Assembly (NCBI GenBank): GCA_047972135.1
Contig: JBKEAJ010000054.1
Span: forward strand, 1-5,103
Direction of reading: 5' to 3'
DNA from: JBKEAJ01 sp047972135
Lineage (GTDB): Bacteria; Bacteroidota; Bacteroidia; Bacteroidales; Prolixibacteraceae
DNA length: 5,103 nt
This document shows positions 1 to 5,103 of this stretch, piece after piece. The stretch's first letter is position 1. Each line of letters opens with the position of its first letter. The translations under genes were made by a program, and so were the position numbers. Under the pieces are notes generated by a model. That model did no database searches and was not told the origin of the DNA. It saw only the letters and a program-made list of their open reading frames with translations.

Positions 1-459
1 TTCGCTCATTCCGAAGTATTTTACTTTGCCTTCGGCAATTAAATCTTTTACCGTTCCTGCAACTTCTTCAATCGGTACATTTGGGTCAATTCTGTGTTGA
101 TACAAAACGTCGATAACATCTGTTTGCAAATACTTTAGCGAGTTTTCAACCACTTCCCGAATGTGTTCAGGGCTACTGTCAAATTCCTGATGTCCCCCTT
201 TTTTAAAGCCGAATTTTGTGGCGATTGTTACTTTGTTTCGGTATGGTTTTAAAGCCTTACCTAAAACTTTTTCGTTCTCGCCCCAACCGTAAGCCTCTGC
301 TGTATCGAAAAAATCAATAACAATTTCAACCGCTTTTTGAATAAGGCTTATCGCTTTTTTTCTTCTGTTGCTGATCCATAAAATGACGTTAAACTCATAC
401 AACCCAAACCAAGAGCCGAAACTTCAAGTCCCTTATTTCCTAATTTCCTTTTTTTCCAT
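1..459 (-). pseudogene. Aldo/keto reductase, 5' part, frameshifted twice, 3' end outside window
   Basis: The translation matches the aldo/keto reductase superfamily, cytosolic NAD(P)H-dependent oxidoreductases acting on carbonyl substrates; the substrate cannot be told. Visible in order are KLGNKGLEVSALGLGCM, FYGSATEE, the DTAEAYG motif (Asp at 304-306, Tyr at 289-291), ATKFG (Lys at 214-216) and YQHRIDPNVPIEE (His at 94-96). These would be the family's Asp/Tyr/Lys/His catalytic set. The ATG at 457-459 is in frame with the body (1-360), but the stretch between about 450 and 362 reads in another frame. From the ATG the frame hits TAA at 433-435, and the middle frame hits TAA at 348-350. The shifts fall on two seven-A runs (plus-strand T at 449-455 and 355-361). 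Family-like reading needs for example six and eight A's. The cause is decay or homopolymer sequencing error. The family assignment is firm; the broken state is as seen. Confidence 0.85.
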
Positions 460-514
460 TGTTTTATTATTTTAAAATTACAATGCAAAAGTCCTTATGT
501 TGCTTTTAGCAAAA

Positions 515-552
515 GTGTTCAAATTACGGTTTGTTGTGTTCAAAAAACGGTT
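515..552. promoter_or_regulatory. Tandem direct repeat, candidate operator for the reductase gene
   Basis: Two 17-bp units, GTGTTCAAATTACGGTT (515-531) and GTGTTCAAAAAACGGTT (536-552), match at 15 of 17 positions, with a 21-bp period, about two helical turns. Such a head-to-tail pair on one DNA face is the usual architecture of an AraC-family binding site, and AraC-type regulators often accompany aldo/keto reductases in this phylum (from general knowledge). It lies 56 bp upstream of the reductase ATG, which favours control of that gene. The regulator itself is not in the window, so its identity is inferred. Confidence 0.5.
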
Positions 553-598
553 CTTCGATTTTAGCGTGAAGTTTTGTTTTAGAATGCCACCTACCGCC

Positions 599-606
599 CA
601 AATATA
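599..606 (-). promoter_or_regulatory. Possible Bacteroidota -7 box for the reductase
   Basis: On the minus strand this reads TATATTTG, an exact fit to the TAnnTTTG -7 consensus of Bacteroidota. Transcription from here would pass the tandem repeat at 515-552 and then the reductase ATG. No TTTG -33 element sits at the expected distance, so the call rests on one octamer in AT-rich DNA. Confidence 0.25.
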
Positions 607-651
607 AGTAATTTCGTTTATTTTTCTATTATATTATTCGATTTATATATG

Positions 652-659
652 TATATTTG
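652..659 (+). promoter_or_regulatory. Possible Bacteroidota -7 box for the lipoprotein gene
   Basis: The octamer TATATTTG fits the TAnnTTTG consensus and points toward the lipoprotein gene, which would get a leader of about 160 nt. There is no clear TTTG around 19-21 bp upstream, and the surrounding sequence is AT-rich, so a chance match is possible. Confidence 0.25.
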
Positions 660-794
660 TAATCATTCTGATATTACCGAATTAATATCGTGCAATAGTA
701 TGTAAAATAATTGGATAAACGAATGTTTGCCATGAAACAAGCCACAAGAACAAGCTCTCACACATACGAGAGTGATTATAAATAGCAAAAGCAT

Positions 795-891
795 AAAGCC
801 TACAGCTTATTGCAAAAAAACAAACACATGAAACCAACAACTAAAATCTCAATGCTGCTACTTTTTGCAGCGACTCTATTCAGCTGTACAT
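795..891 (+). repeat. 97-bp direct repeat, copy A (leader plus signal peptide)
   Basis: This segment is identical base for base to 2410-2506, at an offset of 1615 bp. It covers 33 bp upstream of the ATG at 828, including the A-rich ribosome-binding region, and the first 64 bp of the coding sequence, which encode the lipoprotein signal peptide, the lipobox Cys and the following Thr. Outside it the match stops abruptly upstream and decays within about 15 bp downstream. Confidence 0.97.
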
Positions 892-2093
892 CAGAAGATA
901 AGCAACTGGAGCTGACAGGTAAAGTTCTTAATCCCGAGACAAAATCAATTCTCCTCACCAAACCAGGACAGGATTTGAGATTTGATTCCATAATCAGGAT
1001 TCCTGTAGAAAACGGCGAGTTTCATTATTCTGCCAAACTTGATTATCCGGAAGGCGTGGAGCTCATGACAGGCGAAGACATACTGGATGGGCAAATGGCG
1101 TACTCTGTCGTATTCTTAGAAAACGAAAAAATAAACCTTACAATATACCCGGAGGATGAATTTAAGAAAAATATTGTGGAAGGCGGAAAGCTCAACGCTG
1201 AATATAAAAAGTATAATGACCACATGTACTCACAGTATTACGATAAGGCAGATTCAATAGACAACATTATAGAGTCGCTCGAAGAAAAAGGTCTGTATTT
1301 TAGCGATACAACGAAAGTGATTATGGCAGAACTTGAAAAAGTAGAATCGAGGGAAGAACAAAAACAAATTTATGAAAAATTAGATGTCCTACATGAACTA
1401 GGATTGGCTCTCACACCCGAAGGAAAGAGACTGGAAGACGAACGAGACCGTATTTATAAAGAGTCCTTTAAGCAAACACAAGTGTATGTCAAAGAAAACT
1501 CAACATTGGTTTCATACTACTTCTTTTTAAGAAAACTTCTTTCAAACGGACAAAAAAACGACATAGACATTGCCGAGGCGAGAAAGGACTATAAAAGATT
1601 TTCGGATGCCCATCCCAAACATCCGTACAATATACTGGCTATAAATTCAATAGACGCAATAGATAATATAAAAGTAGGAAAGAAATATGTCGACTTCTCT
1701 GCTCCTGATATGGACGGAAAACAAATAAAACTGTCGGATGAGATTGCAGGAAAGGTTGCCCTGCTAGATTTATGGGCTACTTGGTGCGGCTCTTGTATCA
1801 GACACAGCAGAGAGATGATTCCTGTTTACAATGAGTTTAAAGACAAGGGATTTACAATTGTTGGTGTTGCAGGGGAATTTAAAAGTACCGACAAGCTGGT
1901 GAAGTTTATGGAAAAAAATAAATGGGCTTGGCTAAACCTCGTAGAACTCGACAGACAAAACAATATATGGCAAAAATATGGTGTCGATAATTCCGGTGGT
2001 GGTATATTCCTAATTGATAAAGACGGCACTATCATAGCCATAAACCCGACAGCCGAAGAAGTACGAAAAGAACTAGACAAAAGGCTGAGATAA
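828..2093 (+). CDS. TlpA/ResA-like thioredoxin-fold lipoprotein
   Basis: This is a 421-residue envelope lipoprotein, probably a thiol-disulfide oxidoreductase. Residues 1-20 form a type II signal peptide (Lys at 2 and 6, hydrophobic core 7-17, lipobox LFSC, lipidated Cys20). The next residues, TSED, are acidic, as in surface or outer-membrane lipoproteins of this phylum. Residues about 28-125 look like the beta-rich DUF4369-type domain often found before such thioredoxin domains. About 125-280 is charged and helical. About 283-421 is a TlpA/AhpC-TSA-type thioredoxin fold with WATWCGSC (Cys320, Cys323) and FLIDKDG (394-400). The cis-proline expected just before FLID is replaced by three glycines (390-392). 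I chose the ATG at 828 because it starts a standard signal peptide; an in-frame TTG at 810 adds a polar stretch. The partner and pathway are unknown. No terminator is obvious after the TAA. Confidence 0.9.
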   Translation: MKPTTKISMLLLFAATLFSCTSEDKQLELTGKVLNPETKSILLTKPGQDLRFDSIIRIPVENGEFHYSAKLDYPEGVELMTGEDILDGQMAYSVVFLENEKINLTIYPEDEFKKNIVEGGKLNAEYKKYNDHMYSQYYDKADSIDNIIESLEEKGLYFSDTTKVIMAELEKVESREEQKQIYEKLDVLHELGLALTPEGKRLEDERDRIYKESFKQTQVYVKENSTLVSYYFFLRKLLSNGQKNDIDIAEARKDYKRFSDAHPKHPYNILAINSIDAIDNIKVGKKYVDFSAPDMDGKQIKLSDEIAGKVALLDLWATWCGSCIRHSREMIPVYNEFKDKGFTIVGVAGEFKSTDKLVKFMEKNKWAWLNLVELDRQNNIWQKYGVDNSGGGIFLIDKDGTIIAINPTAEEVRKELDKRLR

Positions 2094-2189
2094 TTTGCTG
2101 ATGTGATAATGCAATGTTGAATCGTTGGATTGTTTAAAAATGCTGTATGCCGTACGCTTTAGGCTATAAGCGAACAGCCGATAAACGTT

Positions 2190-2266
2190 CGTCATTGCGA
2201 GGAGCTGGCGACGTGGCAATCTCTACCTATAAAGAACAGATTGCCACGCTACCGCTCGCAATGACG
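2190..2266. repeat. Interrupted palindrome, REP/MITE-like element
   Basis: The outer arms CGTCATTGCGAG (2190-2201) and CTCGCAATGACG (2255-2266) are perfect 12-bp complements. The inner arms CGTGGCAATCT (2212-2222) and AGATTGCCACG (2238-2248) are perfect 11-bp complements. They are separated by an unequal internal loop (10 and 6 nt) and a 15-nt apex. The TCATTGCGAGGAGC...GGCAATCT pattern is recalled as a dispersed non-coding palindrome in many bacterial genomes. As RNA it would form a long hairpin that could protect or end the upstream transcript; that role is inferred. Confidence 0.85.
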
Positions 2267-2312
2267 GGAAAATGTAGATACTACGATATTACAATGCTGT
2301 GATGTAGGCTGT

Positions 2313-2396
2313 TTATGGCTGCAAGCCATAATTAATTCAGCCCGTGGCATCGCCTTGGGGATAGAGATAACAGGAGAATATGCGCCCTGAAAGGGC
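2313..2396. repeat. Three-hairpin dispersed repeat element
   Basis: Three compact inverted repeats follow one another: TTATGGCT/AGCCATAA around GCA (2313-2331), a nested CCC..GGC/GCC..GGG (2341-2359), and GCCCT/AGGGC around GAA (2384-2396). Between the first two lies the motif TTAATTCAGCCC. This arrangement, with AGGGC hairpins and CAGCCC next to ATTAATT, resembles a dispersed intergenic repeat recalled from Bacteroidota genomes. The family identity and exact ends cannot be fixed from one copy. It may be transcribed with the flanking genes. Confidence 0.6.
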
Positions 2397-2409
2397 TGTA
2401 TAGATAACA

Positions 2410-2506
2410 AAAGCCTACAGCTTATTGCAAAAAAACAAACACATGAAACCAACAACTAAAATCTCAATGCTGCTACTTTTTGCAGCGACTCTATTCAGCT
2501 GTACAT
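2410..2506 (+). repeat. 97-bp direct repeat, copy B (leader plus signal peptide)
   Basis: This is an exact copy of 795-891, including the seven-A run before the start codon, the ATG (2443-2445) and the complete lipoprotein signal peptide with its lipobox Cys. Just past the repeat, at 2507, the C of copy A is an A. This turns the Ser codon TCA into TAA and closes the frame after 21 residues. The next 15 bases or so still resemble copy A (both have GATAA at the same offset) before similarity ends. Confidence 0.97.
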
Positions 2507-2766
2507 AAGGGGATAAACGAAAGATTTTTGAAATACCTTTGTCCCAACATGAAGGCTATGGTCATTTTTATCTAGTCTCAAAAGGAATTAATTATTACTC
2601 AAAAGATAAAAATAATTCATGAAAAGGAACTTTCTTGACCACAACAGGAGTATCTATAGAATGGACAGATATTAAACATAGAGACATCAAGAATGGAATT
2701 AAAGACTCTATGGCAATGAGGAATGCTATCAGCGTGTATTGTGAGAGATTTATCGATAATAAATAA
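2443..2766 (+). pseudogene. Small lipoprotein pseudogene with duplicated signal peptide and two in-frame stops
   Basis: The ATG at 2443 opens the same signal peptide as the thioredoxin-like lipoprotein (lipobox LFSC, Cys20), but codon 22 is TAA (2506-2508). The same frame then stays readable to a final TAA at 2764-2766, broken only by TGA at codon 60 (2620-2622). Read through, it would be a 107-residue lipoprotein with a mature part of about 87 residues. Recognisable stretches are GDKRKIFEIPLSQHEGYGHF, then KGTFLTTTGVSIEWTD and a charged, probably helical C-terminus ending in ERFIDNK. I do not recognise the family. Single substitutions (TCA to TAA, TGG to TGA) would explain both stops with no frameshift, which suggests recent inactivation. 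The alternative is that only the 21-residue peptide is made. Confidence 0.65.
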
Positions 2767-2965
2767 GCGTCAATATTCCGATATTCATTGAAGATATGAG
2801 CCGTTTTACGTTGTTCTTTTGTAGTTTATATCAGTATTCTACGGCAGAGTCTAGAGAAGAATAATTTATCATAGTTGTTATTTATCGTAGTTGCTGATAC
2901 TATGTGTTTTATCAATAGGAATACGGCAATTATTTACATATCATTGGGAGAATAAATATTTACAC
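2767..2965. other. Spacer upstream of the large secreted-protein gene
   Basis: This 199-bp AT-rich spacer presumably holds the promoter of the downstream gene. The best -7-like octamer is TTCTTTTG at 2814-2821, one mismatch from TAnnTTTG and without a clear -33 box. The spacer also contains the 16-bp tandem repeat at 2865-2896 and a weak inverted repeat AATAT/ATATT at 2772-2785. A GGGAG at 2946-2950 is 15 bp from the start codon, too far for a normal Shine-Dalgarno site. Confidence 0.5.
2865..2896. repeat. Two-copy 16-bp tandem repeat
   Basis: TTTATCATAGTTGTTA (2865-2880) is followed directly by TTTATCGTAGTTGCTG (2881-2896). Thirteen of 16 positions match and the three differences are all transitions. 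It lies 70 bp upstream of the large gene's ATG, so it could be a regulator site or a chance slippage product. Confidence 0.6.
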
Positions 2966-5103
2966 ATGAGATGGGCAACTACCATAATAGCGGTGTTGTT
3001 GCCACATTTAGTCTTCTCTCAAGGGTTGATTGGTATCTGGAATGAGAATTTTAATGACGATGGTATTGGATATTGGGGTGGCGGGCAGAATATGCCAAAC
3101 TCGCTTACATGGACACTGAATGTGGATGCTTGCTCGTTTGTCGACGCAAACGATTATGTGAAGACTGTGTCCACCGGAGGAGGTCGACTTGAAGCACGAG
3201 ATTGTAACGGAGAAGCCGTCTGGACAAGCGATACCATTTTTGTTGTTTCCGATAGTCTTGTATTGTCGCTTGACGTCAGCGAAACAGGCTCAGGGAGTAA
3301 TGCCTCAAATAAGTATGTGTCTGTGAGTGTGAATGTTGACGGCACTATCTACAATTTATCCCAAAATAGTCTGCTGCAAGGAAATTTCGGAAAACAAAAT
3401 ATTGAATATTCTTTTACTAGCTCCATGTTCTGTATTATTTCGATAAAAATACTAACAGGATATTCGAGTGACAAGCTGATTATTGACAATATTCTACTTA
3501 GAAAATATCAAGAGACAGAAGCTCAAACATTAAGCATTACGTCAATCCCTCTGATTGTGCCTAGCAATGAAAGCTTTAGCATAGAAGCCGTAATTACTGA
3601 TACTTTGGGAAACCGTGCGACGACATTTAATGGGACAGCACGTATTGAGGAACTAAACTCGAATGCCAATATCAATAATGGTCTGGCACAATGGAACAAT
3701 CTGCAAATAAGTTCAGCAGGATTAAAATTTCTAACGTTCATTGCTGAAGATGAGACGTTTACTGCCACAGACTCACTAATGGTGATTAATTCCATACCGA
3801 CTTTGCTTAGTGATGATTTCAGTTCTTTCAATAGCAATATATGGCAAGAGGATACTGCTTGGATAATTGCAGACAAAAATGGAGAATCAATGTTGCAGCA
3901 TAATCCAAACAGCGAAGGGAATGAGAACTGCTTGTGGACAAAGCCCATGAATATTGATTTAGTCAAGGACTTGCAGTGGCAATTTGAGTTTCAAAATGGA
4001 AATTGGGATCCTTCATCATCAAATAAATTTGCCTTTGTACTCCTTGCTGATAATGCTTCCGACAATTATTCGGGTGTGGCTTGTGGCGTAAATATCAAAG
4101 GCTCCGACGATTTATTGAAACTGTGGCAAATTGAAAACGGCAAGCCTGTAAAACTACTATCATCTTTGAGCTTGGATGTCAACGCCAATATGTATTGTAA
4201 GGTTTATGTAGGCAAAAATGTAAATAATGAATGGTGGCTATGTGCGGAAGACAGTATAGGTAATAGGTTCTTATCTCTTGGAGAGCAGTTTTTGCCCTAT
4301 TATCCCTGTCAATATGCAGGTTTTATTTTTCGTTGTACTGCCACACGCAGGGGACTGCTATGGTTTGATAATATTAAAATCAGTGGAAGCAGAATCCCCT
4401 TTGCACTTGAAAATATTACTGTCCTATCCGAAAACAAACTGCTGCTGACTTTCAACGAAGACCTTGCAACTCAGAACTTCACGGCAAGGGTGAGGCTTAC
4501 AAATACTAAAAACGATGCACTGATTATCACCAACTTCACGCAAATAGGAAGCTCCTCGCTGGAACTAAGTTTCGACAACGACAACTCCGATTTTTTATTG
4601 ACTCTGCACTTGCAAGGCGTGGAGTCGGCTGACAGTCATACGATTGACAGCAGCCTGCAAGTGATAATTGCTATTCCGCCAAAAGTGGGAGAGCTTATTA
4701 TCAGCGAGATATATGCACAAGCCGATTCATCATCCCCACTTCCAAATAGCGAGTATGTGGAGATAGTAAACTTAGGAGACTTCCCCATCCTGCTCGATAG
4801 CTGCCAACTAAGAGCGGGAAGCAGAGCTGCTGATTTTCAGATGGATACTATCCTCCCGAATGAGTATAAAGTTTTGGTCGACATGGCAGATAGTGGCTTG
4901 TGGAGTAGCTACGAGGATGTAATATGCTTACAATCAATGCCTAGCCTGTCGAACACCGGAGCATTGCTGAGTATCTATAATGCCCTCGGCGATACAATTT
5001 CGAGTGTGGAGTACAGCAACAAATGGCACTCCACAACAGCTCAACGAAAGGGATGGGCTTTGGAACGAATAGACCTGCACCGAGATTGCGGACACAAATA
5101 CAA
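2966..5103 (+). CDS. Large secreted multi-domain protein with jelly-roll and lamin-tail domains, partial
   Basis: The frame is open from the ATG at 2966 to the window edge (712 codons, C-terminus missing). There is no earlier in-frame ATG after the TAG at 2888. Residues 1-18 form a type I signal peptide (hydrophobic core, ending VFS before Gln19), so the protein is exported. Residues about 23-180 look like a concanavalin-type jelly roll (NENFNDDGIGYW at the start, DKLIIDNILL at the end). About 188-277 is Ig-like. About 282-473 is a second jelly roll (SDDFSSFNSNIW to LLWFDNIKI). About 476-572 resembles a bacterial Ig-like domain (VLSENKLLLTFNEDL). About 575-708 matches a lamin-tail domain (GELIISEIY, SEYVEIVNLGD, LSNTGALLSIYNALGD, ALERIDLHRDCG). 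In Bacteroidota such proteins commonly end in a type IX secretion or gliding-associated domain, which would lie beyond the edge. The role is probably surface or extracellular binding; no catalytic motif is seen. Confidence 0.85.
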   Translation, partial: MRWATTIIAVLLPHLVFSQGLIGIWNENFNDDGIGYWGGGQNMPNSLTWTLNVDACSFVDANDYVKTVSTGGGRLEARDCNGEAVWTSDTIFVVSDSLVLSLDVSETGSGSNASNKYVSVSVNVDGTIYNLSQNSLLQGNFGKQNIEYSFTSSMFCIISIKILTGYSSDKLIIDNILLRKYQETEAQTLSITSIPLIVPSNESFSIEAVITDTLGNRATTFNGTARIEELNSNANINNGLAQWNNLQISSAGLKFLTFIAEDETFTATDSLMVINSIPTLLSDDFSSFNSNIWQEDTAWIIADKNGESMLQHNPNSEGNENCLWTKPMNIDLVKDLQWQFEFQNGNWDPSSSNKFAFVLLADNASDNYSGVACGVNIKGSDDLLKLWQIENGKPVKLLSSLSLDVNANMYCKVYVGKNVNNEWWLCAEDSIGNRFLSLGEQFLPYYPCQYAGFIFRCTATRRGLLWFDNIKISGSRIPFALENITVLSENKLLLTFNEDLATQNFTARVRLTNTKNDALIITNFTQIGSSSLELSFDNDNSDFLLTLHLQGVESADSHTIDSSLQVIIAIPPKVGELIISEIYAQADSSSPLPNSEYVEIVNLGDFPILLDSCQLRAGSRAADFQMDTILPNEYKVLVDMADSGLWSSYEDVICLQSMPSLSNTGALLSIYNALGDTISSVEYSNKWHSTTAQRKGWALERIDLHRDCGHKY

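Larger units (their letters stand above)
460..827. other. Intergenic region between divergent genes
   Basis: This 368-bp spacer separates the minus-strand reductase from the plus-strand lipoprotein gene and must hold both promoters. It contains the tandem direct repeat at 515-552, two TATATTTG octamers pointing outward (599-606 minus, 652-659 plus), a small inverted repeat GATATT/AATATC at 670-675 and 684-689, and a possible 5'-UTR hairpin CTCTC/GAGAG at 755-759 and 768-772. The start of the duplicated leader lies at 795. I see no convincing gene in it. Confidence 0.6.
2094..2442. other. Repeat-rich intergenic region
   Basis: This 349-bp spacer contains no plausible gene. It holds a small imperfect hairpin (CGCTT at 2157-2161 and AAGCG at 2168-2172), the long palindromic element at 2190-2266, the three-hairpin element at 2313-2396, and from 2410 the upstream part of the duplicated leader. 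No stem followed by a T-run, the usual sign of an intrinsic terminator, is seen. Confidence 0.7.

Noticed and set aside
723..785. Short open frame of 20 codons (ATG 723 or 732 to TAG 785) before the lipoprotein gene
   Set aside because: It has no ribosome-binding signal, no recognisable sequence and no equivalent before copy B of the leader; chance is the best explanation.
810..827. TTG at 810 as the start of the thioredoxin-like lipoprotein
   Set aside because: The ATG at 828 begins a textbook lipoprotein signal peptide with Lys near the N-terminus; the added six residues are polar and come from the A-rich ribosome-binding region.
2157..2172. CGCTT/AAGCG inverted repeat after the lipoprotein gene as an intrinsic terminator
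   Set aside because: The stem is only 5 bp with an 8-nt loop (6 nt if a TA pair is added on the inside) and no T-run follows.
2249..2455. Minus-strand open frame across the repeat elements
   Set aside because: It runs through the palindromic repeats and the duplicated leader, and its composition reflects the hairpins rather than a protein.
2506..2622. Stop-codon recoding (TAA or TGA read as an amino acid) in the small broken frame
   Set aside because: TAA ends the neighbouring intact gene, TGG is used for Trp throughout, and there is no sign of a selenocysteine or suppressor context. Pseudogene decay is simpler.
2772..2785. AATAT/ATATT inverted repeat after the broken frame as a terminator
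   Set aside because: The stem is short and AT-only, and no T-tract follows.
3154..3966. Minus-strand open frames within the secreted-protein gene (3154-3345 and 3523-3966)
   Set aside because: They are shadows of the plus-strand frame, which has a signal peptide and recognisable domains over the same bases; their translations have no protein-like motif.
1..5103. CRISPR array, tRNA, rRNA or insertion-sequence transposase
   Set aside because: No regularly spaced repeats, cloverleaf-like segments, rRNA motifs or transposase reading frames were seen on either strand.

Overview
The window looks like a piece of a moderately AT-rich Bacteroidota chromosome, probably Bacteroidales-like. The support is a lipoprotein with an N-terminal domain plus C-terminal TlpA-type thioredoxin fold, a very large secreted jelly-roll/lamin-tail protein of the type exported by these bacteria, A-rich leaders instead of strong Shine-Dalgarno sites, TAnnTTTG-like octamers, and dispersed palindromic repeats. 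No RNA gene, CRISPR array, transposase or integrase was seen.

Layout. Positions 1-459 (minus) hold the 5' part of an aldo/keto reductase gene. Its reading frame is disturbed twice, each time at a run of seven A's, so as written it is a pseudogene or a sequence with homopolymer errors. Upstream of it lies a 17-bp direct repeat with a 21-bp period, a candidate tandem operator. At 828-2093 (plus) is an intact 421-residue lipoprotein with a CGSC thioredoxin-like domain. The spacer 2094-2442 carries two unrelated palindromic repeat elements. From 2410 a 97-bp stretch repeats exactly the untranslated leader and lipoprotein signal-peptide region of the preceding gene (795-891). In this second copy it is joined to an unrelated short reading frame interrupted by two in-frame stop codons (2443-2766). 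After a 199-bp spacer with a short tandem repeat, a large secreted protein starts at 2966 and runs off the right edge (712 codons visible).

How it fits together. The intact genes suggest cell-envelope functions: a thiol-redox lipoprotein and an exported multi-domain surface or extracellular protein. They do not form an obvious pathway. The most notable feature is the perfectly duplicated leader and signal-peptide cassette in front of two different downstream sequences. It points to recent duplication, gene conversion or cassette shuffling, next to repeat-rich, decaying DNA. I found no strong sign of a complete new multi-gene system in this window.
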